A DNA stretch of 64,000 bases from Euclidia mi (Eukaryota; Arthropoda; Insecta; Lepidoptera; Erebidae): NCBI GenBank assembly GCA_944739405.2, contig OX123186.2:34829551-34893550 (forward strand), read 5' to 3'. This document shows positions 33,101 to 43,300 of the stretch, piece by piece (position 1 is the first letter of the stretch; every line of letters starts with the position of its first letter). Position numbers and translations under genes: made by a program. The notes under the pieces are model-generated. The model was not told where the DNA came from. It saw only the letters and a program-made list of their open reading frames with translations, and ran no database searches.

Positions 33101-36100
33101 GGGTATTACATAGATGTTCTGAAAGTACCTACGAGAGATGTAGCCTTCAACGTAATAAGGTATATTTTCGTTTGAACAAGATAGAATGGTGTCAAAAGCC
33201 TGAACATGGTTAATGATAGTTCTAGATATTATTTCGGTTTTTCCGTTCCAGAATTTCCCAGGCAGTTTATTATGTAAATTAGGGACAGCTGGGATATTAG
33301 AGGTGGATTTGGGGGCAATTTTTTTCTTCGCGCACAAACTACTTAATGAATATTATGTTCTGGCTATAAATCTAATTTTTAGTAAGGCCCATTTTCATTG
33401 GTTAAACAGGCCCGAATTTTGAATGCAAGCAATACAAGGGTGATGTCTAAAGTAGGTATATATTCGGGGAGAAATCCGTACTAATATTATAAATTCAGAA
33501 GTGAGTGTTTGTCCTTTTTTCCGTCGTCATGATACTATTTTTATATGTGAAAATTGTATGTGGGGATAGTCAAGAGGCTGAAGAATGTTATAGTCGACTC
33601 GGGCGGAGCCGCGAGCGAAGTTTATTATTTTCGTAAGCCGATAAAGATTGGTTGCGGAGCAATGTAGGTCCTGCATAGAGTTTCATACTAGGAAATAATA
33701 ACTAGTATTTTTACTGATGTGTCAAACAATTTGCAGCAAGCTGTGGAGGAGACCACAACGCTACGACTGGTTGCGGCAATCATTGTGGCAACTCGTGTTC
33801 GGACTACAAGGAAGTGAACAAGACATGTCTAAGTGGTTGTCGATACAACAGCTGCAACTGTAAGACCGGCTATGTATTCCACGAAGGACTAAACAAATGT
33901 ATTCTACCCGAGGATTGTTGTAAGTACCTTTATTTTAATTATTTTAAACTTTGTAATCTTTATTTTAATTATTTCATCGTCAGCAAAAGTACTCAGCACT
34001 ACACTTTTGCCGTCTTGAAGCAGTGTCAGTTTGTCACGACTGCTTTATTTTTTTTTGTTTTAAACCCTTTTTTCTATTAAGTATGCACTCATTTATCGTA
34101 AAATGTGGTTTCGTAAGTTGCGCGTTCCATCAGATGACAAGTAGAGCCAAGTCAGGTCACACAAAACCCTTTTCTCCGTTACATGCTTTCAATGCCATAC
34201 TTACTAAAATCGCTTAGGTACACCATATAACATGCAAAAAACATAACGTTACACATTATAAGTACGTGGATAACTGTGTTTAATGTGTGGAAAGGCACTG
34301 GCTTTACAAGATATAAATGTTTTGGTTTAAAGCATACATACATACATAGACTCACGCCTGTTTCCCCGAAGGGGTAGGCAGAGGCATATTAAACGCCCAC
34401 TTTTCGCCAGTGTTTTGATCCCACGTAATAGGTGGTGAGCCTATTGCCGCTTACCGGGATATTTTGTTTACCAGAGCCTCGTCCGTTGATCGGCAGGTGC
34501 ACCACTTGCAGGTGAGGTTGGCTTGGGACCCTAAGTTCTTGGTGGGAAGCACGGTGTATTTCCCGCAAGGCTTCAAGGGATCCCCCAATTGCCTAGGCTT
34601 TTTACCCTATCAATTTACCCGATGCCCGTGCCAATTTATTTACTATACCAAAATAAGGACGTAAAATATGTAGGTAGAATACATTAGCGGCTCGATTTGA
34701 TGTGTTTATTTTCTCATAATGTCTACATAATTTCTAGCAGATGTATATATGGCAATACGAAAGTCGACGTTTTAGTAAAAGCTGCGTGTCTTTTAAATTA
34801 TTTAATCGCAGCGCAGTGAATTGTGCCGAGCAGCTCTCAGCAGGGTTGATCTCTGGGTAAAACTGGCGGGATGTTCCAATTCTAATGTTTCTAGTAGTCG
34901 TCTTGGATTTTTTTATTGTTGTAGAAACTGTTTGAAGCGAATATCATAATCATTAATTTGCCATAAAAAGACCTGTTTGTTTCACGTTATACAACTTTTT
35001 TCCAACATTCTCGGGGTTTGACCAAATTTAACGTGTGCAAATGATTACGGAAAAATAATTACCATAAGTAAGCAGGTATATAATATTGGGCTTCTTCAAT
35101 GAACCTTAATTTCGAGGCACGTCAAAATGTCCTTAAAACTGTATTTAACTTGGTGTCAATAGGCTTGTGTCCTAAAATGTAATTAGCGATTGATTCGTTT
35201 CTTTATTAAATGTTTAACTGAAATACCTGATTTTTTCTTCATAAAACGATCAGCAACATTAATAATTACGGCTTGTTAAAAACCTTTTTGAATTTGGCAC
35301 GAAAACGCTGTAAACCATCATGGCGGTTGAGTGATATCACAAAGTACAAAACAAAACAAATCGTGAATGAAATCTGGTCTGATGTACCCACTTTTATTTT
35401 GTTATATTCGATTTGACAGGTAGAAAGTCTGACGTTTTAGTTGTATTTAGTACTAAAACGTCAACAACATGAATGGCGGACGTACTGTTTGACGTAATGC
35501 CCTCTAAGTGGTGTTCACTGTCACAAGAATAAATACATTATTTTTAGTTTTAGAATCCTAAAAAATAATAAGAAAAAAAACAAAACGAAAAGGAAAACTT
35601 AAAAAATCGCACCCAAAATGTTTACTAGGTATTTAGTTTCTTTTTTAAAAATCTTGTATAAATACTTAGTTTTTGAAGTCGGTGCCAAACCAATTCCCTC
35701 TAAAAGCCTATTGTTTGGCGTCATCCTTTCCAAACCAGCGCATTCAATCTACATAGTACTTACAGCCCAAAATTAAGTATAATTATTTTATAATTAAGCA
35801 TTTATTTCATACTTTTTATATATTTTATATATAAGTTGCTTTTTAGAGTATATAGGAAGATTATTTTAAATTTTATTAATTCAGATATTTTTTGAGGCTT
35901 TATTGATTTGATATATTCGTCATATTATTTTCTCTGTTTGCCAGTATTATTTTTTGTTTTTGATGGTTTGGCATCGACTTCAAAAACTAAGTATTTTGTA
36001 TAAGTTATATACTATGTATTAGCGTATGTACTCTGGCCGTGTGGTTGACGGCATAGAATACAAGTGTCACCACCCCCTATCTTCCCGTGGGTGTCGTAAG

Positions 36101-39100
36101 AGGCGACTAAGGGAAAACACGATGCAAATACCATCTCTGCGTAGAGACGGAAAACTCGACATCAAACCCTATACGACTGCCTCGTTGGTCTCGCGGCATA
36201 AATGTGCGCGTGGGATCGGGAGGTCCCGGGTTCGATTCCTGGGTCGGGCAGTGTTATTGGGTTTTTCTGTCACGAAATTCTCAGTAGCAGCACGGAGTCT
36301 GGAAATGTGCCCGGTACGGCAATAGGCTCGCCCCTTATTACGTGGGACTAAAGTATATCTGGCGAAAAGTGGGTGTAGAAATACACCTCTGCCTACCCCT
36401 TCGGGGATAAAAGGCGTGACGATATGTATGTATGTATGTATGTATGTAGCGTATGTAAAAATTATTTCGTACTTTTCAGTGGGTCGATTTTTTTAAGGCG
36501 GTTCTCTTTTTTTAAAAAAGAAACTAAATACCTAGTAAACATTTTGGGTGCGATTTTTTAAGTTTTCCTTTTCGTTTTGTTTTTTTCTTATTATTTTTAT
36601 TTCATACTTTTTAGTGTTAGGTACTTCGTTCGTTTACTTGGTTTTGTGTTAACTACTCTTTTATTTATTTCATACTTTTTAGGGATAGGTACTCCATTTA
36701 CTTTAAGTTTTGGGCTAATTAATAGTTTGTTTATAGTTAGATTCAATTATTTTAGTGATAAGGTTTCTGCTAGTATCAGTTTGTTGTCATGACTTTGACA
36801 AAGGTACCTACTTTTATTCTGCGTGCATATGGGCTTAGGCTTCATGCTGGAAGAGAGAGATGAGTCTAGGGAATCAGCCACATTCGGAAGTACGATCCAA
36901 ACAAATGCGGTGGACTTGTACATACTATTAAATTGGCTGTAAGCTCTCGTATTATGCTCCGGAGAAATATTCCAATAACGGATGGCTTAGCGAACGGGGC
37001 AGTGGGTGTTCCTTAAGGATTTAAATGGCCGGCACTAAGAAGAGATCAACTTGAGCCAGGTGAACTGCCCGATGCCATTTTGATATTATTTGATGATCCA
37101 TCAATAGCATTGCGTCTTAAAGATGATGATGGATACATTTCCATAGCTCCAGTACCAGCGACCTATCAAGGCAATCGCGGTTATGGTGATATCGAGAGGC
37201 GGATGTTGCCAGTCATATTGAGTTGGGCTGTGACGGTACACAAGTTGCAAGGATGTACACTTAGTTCCGCGGACTTAGGGCCTAAAATCTTTTCTATAGG
37301 CCAATGCTATGTTGCCTTGAGGCGGGTCAAATCCCTAAAAGGCATGGCTTTAAGTGATATTGACTCGAACAAATTACTCAACCATCCCCACGACAACAGA
37401 GCCTTATCCGAAATGACAAGAATGAGAAATATGCTCTCGCATTAGATTCTTTCACCGACTTTCTTTGTTTTTTGTTAATCGCAGATACATAGACACGTAC
37501 ACATGTACACACACACACACACACACACACACTCGTACAAACACACACACATAATACATATAAACATACTAAGAACTAATATATCTATACGGGTCAAACT
37601 GAGAACCTTCTTTTTTTGAAGTCGGTTAAAATACTAAAACTTTCTCCTAAGTGTAACAAGTACTTTTTTTCTGAAAACCGCATAAAAATCGGTTCAGCCA
37701 AACTCGAGTTACTCGTGGGCAAACTTACATATATACGGGTCAAACTCAGAACCTTCTTTTTTTGGAGTCGGTTAAGGGCCTAAAACCTTCTCCTAAGTGT
37801 AACAAATACTTTTCTGAAAACCACATCAAAATCGGTTCAGCCAAACGCGAGATAATCGCGGACAAACATACATACACACATACATACATACATACATACA
37901 GATCAAACTGAGAACCTCCTTTTTTTTTTGAAGTCGGTTAAAAATGACATTAATCTTACCTCTTTATAATAAATAATAAACTTTATTGACATCTTAAAAT
38001 CATAATGAATCTATAGATACTACAATCACACCGATTTATTCTTAGTGGACACAGGCCTATTGTTATAAGTATTTAGTGTACTTGAGAGAGCATCTTATAT
38101 CTCATGTGAGTAAACTTGAAACTCCATATGTGCGGCAGCTGAGCAGTATGCGAGAAAACATCTACCAACAGTATGACCTTTTCCTTCCTTTGTATTTAAT
38201 GGATATTTTCCTCAAGAGTGCGCTACTAAACTGCGACATGTAAACATTCGAAAATCAATGGCAGATGCTAAATTAATGGTTACAAGACTGTTAGGAATAA
38301 ATGACTTGCACTCGTCAATTAATGTTACTGCAAAAAACCACTCATGGATATATTTGTTGTGTTGAACGGTATTTTGAAGGTCTGTAACAATACCAACAGA
38401 GTGTTGCGACCTTTTGCGAAAGAAGTACAGCACGATAGTGACGCACTCTTTCCTTACGCACCACTCAGCTTTATAAGCCATCGCACAGCTCTGATGGGTA
38501 CACATTCTAAATGTATAATCTCGATGTATAATTGCCGCGGCAAAGCATTACGAGCTCTCTAATTATTATTGTTGAAGTAACAAACTGGCTAAGTGTAAAT
38601 CTGACAAGGAACAGGGTGTTAGAGAATTATTCATCATTATTTTCTGAAATGTTAGAATATTTTAATGAGCTCTATTTATTTATTATTGTTAACTCCCTTT
38701 TGACGAATGAGGTGAGGCACATACTCTATAATATAATATTATAATAATATTCTACCACATTCACACAACACCATCTAGTCCCAAACTAAGCAGAGCTTGT
38801 ACTATGGGTACTAGATAATTGATAAACATACATATATCCTTTTTTTGTAAAAACATAGACATTTTGCATAGAAACACCCAGACCAAAACAAAAACATCCA
38901 CGTTCACGCACACAAATGTTTGACTTGAGCGGGAATCGAAACTGCGACCTTCGGTGTGGTAGTCGTTTAATAATTCGATCCAAATTCCGATTATTTGCCT
39001 TTTAATTAAATATTTACATTTCGTAATTCATTATTAGTGTGAAACAAGTTAAGCAAAGCCTTATGAGAACTTTTTTTAGGAAAGCAAGAAGTTGGTTAAA

Positions 39101-39213
39101 ACCTTTTTTAACCTTAATAATTTTAATGTTTCACCAAATAATTCCTTTTTCGCAGAACCTTAAAAACTTAAAGGAGTATTTTTCTCATCACAACCTTATT
39201 TAATTTTCAGGAA
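30136..39213 (+). CDS. Secreted two-domain TIL serine-protease inhibitor
   Basis: Coding exons: 30136-30199, 32111-32290, 33737-33919 and, less surely, 39211-39212 plus stop. The ATG at 30136 opens a signal peptide (MSKCLVIALLCTSGLYFIHS). All introns are phase 1, with donors gtaagt, gtgagt, gtaagt and acceptors cttccag and atttgcag. Domain 1 (residues 24-81) has ten Cys at 24, 33, 36, 41, 50, 57, 61, 63, 75 and 81. Domain 2 (84-142) has ten at 84, 94, 98, 102, 112, 116, 121, 123, 136 and 142. This is the complete TIL pattern. Such proteins block extracellular serine proteases through the Cys5-Cys6 loop, here GGATSL (51-56) and LSG (113-115). The target protease cannot be read from sequence. 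One exon per domain, both phase 1-1, fits growth by exon duplication. No TATA box is evident upstream. Confidence 0.85.
30965..31110 (-). repeat. tRNA-derived SINE in intron 1
   Basis: Reverse copy of the head of the 58341 family: 'ttgccccgcgcctcggagta', 'gcacatagcttcgaaaagtc' and B-box relic 'gggtttgaacccgaaacc'. The rest of intron 1 (30200-32110) shows nothing I can name. Confidence 0.65.
32111..32290 (+). other. TIL gene exon 2 (TIL domain 1)
   Basis: 180 bp, phase 1 at both ends, acceptor 'cttttaatcttccag', donor gtgagt at 32291. It encodes LACKENEIAVECSYCGPKKC, then EDLGHPIRCGGATSLC, then RPECVCIDGHVRNANGTC and IPKTDC, all ten expected Cys. Confidence 0.9.
33474..33630 (+). mobile_element. 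Non-autonomous Helitron-like element in intron 2
   Basis: Starts 'tactaatattataaattcag' and ends 'cgggcggagccgcgagcgaa', the same layout as the elements at 27018 and 40233. The terminal CTAG is decayed. The rest of intron 2 (32291-33736) shows nothing I recognise. Confidence 0.5.
33737..33919 (+). other. TIL gene exon 3 (TIL domain 2)
   Basis: 183 bp, phase 1-1, acceptor 'caaacaatttgcag', donor gtaagt at 33920. It encodes SCGGDHNATTGCGNHCGNSC, then SDYKEVNKTCLSGCRYNSC, then NCKTGYVFHEGLNKC and ILPEDC. If the donor were ignored, the frame would run on to 34080 through a Phe-rich non-domain tail, which I consider intron read-through. Confidence 0.9.
34337..34630 (-). repeat. RTE-tailed repeat in intron 3, reverse
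   Basis: Second copy of the repeat at 28205-28440, nearly identical over 'tgccgcttaccgggat', 'gccagagcctcgtccgttg'-type blocks and 'ccaagttcttggtggg'-type ends, and extending further at its head side (to 'gatgcccgtgcc'). Confidence 0.65.
35562..36598. mobile_element. Long inverted-repeat element, right arm split by a SINE
   Basis: 35562-35695 is repeated in reverse complement, in two pieces, at 36510-36598 ('gcacccaaaatgtttactag' block) and 35963-36000 ('agtttttgaagtcg'/'tgccaaacc' block). The break holds the SINE at 36031-36447. The unbroken element would have about 130-bp arms around a 270-bp AT-rich core. No coding content. Superfamily undetermined. Confidence 0.7.
36031..36447 (+). mobile_element. 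Full-length SINE with 10-bp target duplication
   Basis: Flanked by AGCGTATGTA at 36021-36030 and 36448-36457. It has a 5' part ('gtgtcgtaagaggcgactaa'), then a tRNA-like module with A-box-like TTGGTCTCGCGG and B box GGTTCGATTCC at about 36185-36240, then the body ('ccttattacgtgggactaaa'), then the RTE-type tail 'ctctgcctaccccttcgggg' with (TATG)n. It is the reference copy for the family in this window. A pol III promoter is implied by the boxes. The frame running through it is not a gene. Confidence 0.85.
36880..37443 (+). pseudogene. Helitron helicase C-terminal fragment
   Basis: Pif1-type helicase text of an autonomous Helitron: 'CGGLVHTIKLAVSSRIMLRR', 'NIPITDGLANGAVGV', an in-frame stop at about 37014, then 'GELPDAILILFDDPSIALR', 'ILSWAVTVHKLQGCTL' (helicase motif V) and 'GQCYVALRRVKSLKGMAL' (motif VI), ending with a stop after '...RMRNMLSH'. 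The Rep (HUH) domain and upstream helicase motifs are absent. A dead fragment lying in intron 3 of the TIL gene. Confidence 0.8.
37500..37560. repeat. (AC)n microsatellite
   Basis: An uninterrupted run of about 12 AC units followed by imperfect ones. Confidence 0.9.
37592..37950 (+). repeat. About 145-165-bp tandem repeat, two and a bit copies
   Basis: 'gggtcaaactgagaacctt' ... 'gaagtcggttaa' starts at 37592, 37736 and about 37903. Units share 'aatcggttcagccaaac' and a (CATA)n stretch. It follows the Helitron helicase relic, so it may be that element's 3' region duplicated in tandem; this is inference. Confidence 0.7.
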
Positions 39214-39425
39214 AATTGTTGCAAGCTCGGCTATTTCTGGAACGTGGAAAATTTAGGAAAAACGAAAACAACGTTTGCCCTCAGTGGTAATTATGAGGGA
39301 TATTGTAATGAAGACTGACCTACTAAGTATGGTAAAAAAATTGTAAATAATACTAAGTCAAATTGAGGCCAAAATTTTAAAGAATTGTGTACTGTATAGT
39401 AAAATAAATAAATTAAATTTGCTTA
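39211..39425 (+). other. Candidate terminal exon and 3' UTR of the TIL gene
   Basis: The acceptor 'ccttatttaattttcag' is followed by GA. Joined to the last T of exon 3 this makes TGA, ending the protein exactly on the last Cys of domain 2. About 190 bases further on is AATAAA (39403-39408). No other acceptor/Cys exon with matching phase is visible in 34000-39200. The join is inferred; a transcript is needed to confirm it. Confidence 0.4.
39403..39408 (+). terminator. Polyadenylation signal AATAAA
   Basis: AATAAA in 'gtaaaataaataaat', suitably placed after the candidate last exon. A+T-rich DNA yields such hexamers by chance, so support is modest. Confidence 0.35.
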
Positions 39426-39559
39426 CTTTATACGCCTTTGAATTTAATTTTAGTTTGTGAATATTAATCTTAAAATGTTTTAGATATATAGGTACGCTGA
39501 TTCTTTTATTCTAATCACACTGAAGTAATGTAAAAAATAGTAAAAATAGGAAAATGTTA

Positions 39560-39790
39560 TCGTAAGTCCTGATAGCATTGCCTTCAAGGCGCACGATGGG
39601 GATTCAGTAAAGAATGCCTGGTGCGACCCCACCGCTTCGGGACGCCGACAGACACCGCGCGATAAAAAGGCACCAAACGCCTCTAAGGGTACAGAATGGA
39701 GTGGAAAATCATGCTCCACGCCTGCTTAAGAGGCAGTGGATGAGCCCGTTATGGAGTTTCCACCGTGAAGAAAGAAATGAAGAAAGAAAA
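39560..39790. other. GC-richer segment of unknown nature
   Basis: About 230 bp noticeably richer in G+C than its surroundings ('cgacaccgcgcgat'-like text, 'ccccaccgcttcgggacgcc'). It has the look of a retroelement remnant, but no second copy is in the window and the short frames have no known motif. The flanks 39430-39560 and 39790-40230 hold nothing I recognise. Confidence 0.2.
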
Positions 39791-40232
39791 TGTAAGGACT
39801 ACAGCCCTAAGCTTATAAACAGTTGTATGAATAGGAAGAAGTGGCTTCTTCCTATTCTATGCGTCATAAGCAACATTGAATTTCGTGTAGTTTTTACTTG
39901 GCCATCAATATGGCTAATTATTTAATACAGCCTAAGTACCCGAGTGTAATTATTTCCCATAATTGCTTAACGCGTCATTGACATAATGACAACAGTGAAA
40001 ATCCAAAATAAGTGCAGAAACCAATAGGTGAGTAATAGGGAAAATAATACATTTCTACGCTTGAGTGATCTATAATGACTCGTCAGTAATTTGCGGTTAT
40101 TTGAAATTGCACTGTGGTTTTAGAGTTTGCCTACTAGCATAAAATATAGTTTACCCACAATAGGTTTAGGGTTGAAGTAAATACCTAAAACATATACTGT
40201 AATATACAAACGTTTAATCAAATACTTCTCAA

Positions 40233-40395
40233 TCTAATATATAAAATTCTCGTGTCACAGTTTTCGTTCCCATACTCCTCCGAAACGGCTTGACCGATTT
40301 TGATGAAATTTTTCGTGCTTATCCGGTATCTATGAGAATAGGCCAACATCTATTTAAAAAAAAAATTGCAAAACAACGTTTGCCGGGTCAGCTAG
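40233..40395 (+). mobile_element. Short non-autonomous Helitron
   Basis: 163 bp starting TCTAATATATAAAATTCTCG and ending 'cgtttgccgggtcag' CTAG followed by T. This is the TC...CTAG architecture between A and T. The interior 'cggcttgaccgattttgatg' is typical of a very abundant lepidopteran family. Confidence 0.75.
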
Positions 40396-40739
40396 TTCTA
40401 TATACAAATCTCTTAAAAGGAACTACCGCATATGGACTAAATTTTGTGTTGCAAGTGTTTTCAGTCAAGGGATACAAGGTCATTGAGATTCCATACAACA
40501 ATTTGTAAATCACACAAAATGCTGTGTTAATGTGGGGATCGAACCCACAACACACGATGCAATGCTAAACACCGAGGTGAATAAGAAAAATATGAATTAG
40601 AGGCTAAAAAATTGAAAAATAAATCATTATTGTTATAGTACCTATGACATGAGTCCATGTGTTGACGAATTAAGCATATAATGGCAGTACGCTATTTCAT
40701 TCATGTTATGTGTTTCAAAAATGTTAATTATCGCTCGCT

Positions 40740-40870
40740 TAATAATGTGCCCAGTACATGGCAATAGGCTCGCCCCCTGTTACATTGGGACCGAAACATA
40801 ACTGGCGAAAAGTGGGTGTGTAATACACCTCTGCATAGCCCTTCGGGGACAAATGGCGTGAAGTTATGTT
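40740..40870 (+). repeat. SINE 3' part
   Basis: 'aatgtgcccagtacatggca', 'ctggcgaaaagtgggtgtg', tail 'aaatggcgtgaagttatg'. A second copy is at 41216-41360. Between them, 40880-41060 holds a decayed 5' part of the same family ('aagagacggaaaacacgac'). Confidence 0.65.
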
Positions 40871-41215
40871 ATGTTATTTCATTCAGTGGATGTCTTAAGA
40901 CACTAGGACTAGGGAAAACACACGAAGCAATTAGTATATTTATGAAGAGACGGAAAACACGACATCAAACCCAATACTAACCTGTCCGGCCAGCGTGGTG
41001 CAGTAGGCCTATTAATCCTATTAACTCATAGTACGATTGTGAAACAAATTAGGACAGCCTTAAGTCTAGCAGTGGACTAGGAAAGGTAAGGGTGACATAT
41101 TGAACGACTAAATACACTTATAAATACAATTATGTAGGGTTCGATCCCCAGTTACCCCGGGCACACACCTCTGACATTTCGAAGTTATCTATGTTTGTAT
41201 TAAAAAGGTTAATTA

Positions 41216-41360
41216 TCGCTCGCTTAACAATGTGCCCGGTAGATAGCAATAGGCTCGGCCCCTATTACATTGGGACCGAAACATAACTGGCGAAAAGTGG
41301 CTGTGTAATACACCTCTGCCTAACCCTTCGGGGATAAAAGGCGTGAAGTTATGTTATGTT
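41216..41360 (+). repeat. SINE 3' part
   Basis: Nearly identical to 40740-40870 ('cgcttaacaatgtgcccggt', 'cttcggggataaaaggcgtg'). From 41361 to 43075 there is no recognisable gene; a 76-codon frame at 41956-42186 has no known motif. Confidence 0.65.
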
Positions 41361-43075
41361 ATGTAAATAGACTTAAGAGCCTCCAATTTCATGACTAAAC
41401 ACAAACCTATCACCCTAAAAAAAACAAAAACATTTTATGACATTCATCCATTATCAGAACCGAAGAGTAAAAATAATTTACATTAGAATTATCATAATTC
41501 AAGCAAATAGATATACGTTGTACGTGGGAGACGAATCTGGCAAACGCGTCTCTACCAAGAGACTAAAATAGAAACGTTCTAACCCTGCTTAGGCCCACGT
41601 CAATTTTTCATCAAGTAAGCAGCGGATCTTATTCGAAATATACTAATGGGTCATCGAGCGTCGTATCTGATATAAGATCTGACTGGCAGAATAGTATTAG
41701 GAATGGTGTCCAGCGCTCGAAAATACGATTCGTTTAAGTTACCACCCGCTAAATTTAAACGGAACTTGTACATGTGTCACATACTGCATGAAGTTGGACT
41801 AAAATTTACATGAATTAGGTACACACAAATTATGAACATGATAATTATGGTGGTACGTAAAATGACCATAGTAGAAAAACCAAAGGTTTTATCTGCCTGC
41901 TATGATCACTTTCACATACTTATTTTCTATACTATTTCTTTCATTTATGTGAAAGATGTTCTATGTTTTAGGTCAAGATAAGGAAAGTATTTATTGGCAT
42001 AATGGCTCTAGAAACCAAGATGATAAGCTAAATATATTTAACGAGTACATTGTTTACATGCTGCGATCATTGCCACTAAGAAATACTCTTTTATTAAAAA
42101 ATATTAATATATTCATTCACAAACACAAACCTGAGCCTGGAATTAGCATTAGAATTAGCATCATGGATTTACTAAAAAAATTGTAAATTAAGACACAGCA
42201 TTAAAGTCTAAAACTTAATAAGATAATTCAATTCATGCTTAAGTAAATACGAGTATTTTTAAGTACTCTCACAATTTGCAAACAAACGTGACTTGCGTAT
42301 TTCATGTAAATCTATTCATTAAACGCTTAAAAACACTTTCAGAAAATCTTCAAGACGGAACTAATTTCGTTTTACACTCGTATTGTTAAGCTACCTCATT
42401 TAAAAAGTCCATTACAGCAATTAACAGAAATGAATTTGTGCCTACTTATCCGACGACTAGAATTTTCTTCGCGTGTTCTCAAGCAATAAATAAATTAGAA
42501 ATCTCCGAGCGAAAATTACTTAGGCAACATGTTAACAGCTTTGACTGTACAGAGAAAATGTAAGGTTCCAATCCGAGTGATATTTCCGACGTTTATGATG
42601 GAGGTGGGTAGGACATATCTCAGATAAGATATTGAGTATAGTTTATTTGCTAAGACCATTTATCACGATGTTCCACTTATTTGCGACCAAAAATAAACTC
42701 TCAGGTTTCACTCTAGAAGGTTTTTTCACTTGTATGTGCCATCCACATGTACTTCCTCTGCTCAGGGATCGGCAAAGCGGTGACTAACTTGGGAATCACA
42801 GATATAGATGGTTTAAATAAACATGGTAGGCTAACTAAGCCATCACTGTATTGCACTTTCTGCCTATGACCGAGAGTGCGTGATCGATTCAGGGTTCATC
42901 GGTCCTCCGACACATCCAAGTATGATTGCCATAGAACTTCATTACGGCTGGCACTGACAACTTTACATTCTCTCTGATCCACTATGAGTCCTATATCAAA
43001 TCCACACGGTAATGAAGTAGTTTGACCTCAGGAGTCGGATGCTTTATGCGTTGTCCCTATCTCGGCACCTCTATA

Positions 43076-43300
43076 CTCACGTATTCAATTGTTAATTATT
43101 GCTTGTCCCTTGCCTTCAAAGAGAATGTTATTCCGTAGGTCATTGAGATCTCTGAAAATAATTATGGGGAATCAGTTCCTCAAATATACTTGTCTAAGCC
43201 ATCAGTATCCCTTTGGGTTAGAGTGGTCAAACGGCAAACACTCTTTAAAATACCTAATATTCATCAAATCTGGTAAGGATAGAAATTAGACCCCGCGACT
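43076..43300 (+). repeat. Decayed tRNA-type SINE
   Basis: Follows the body of the 58341 family: 'tcaattgttaattattgctt', then 'atccctttgggtt', then a 'gaccccgc' end. Head missing. From 43301 to 45479 I see no recognisable feature apart from unassigned short frames (44583-44837 and an overlapping one with 'NLLKNWPDFEAAGENAGD'). Confidence 0.5.

Noticed and set aside
36175..36250. A true tRNA gene
   Set aside because: The B box is good, but the module lies inside a 417-bp SINE bounded by a 10-bp duplication and the cloverleaf is incomplete.
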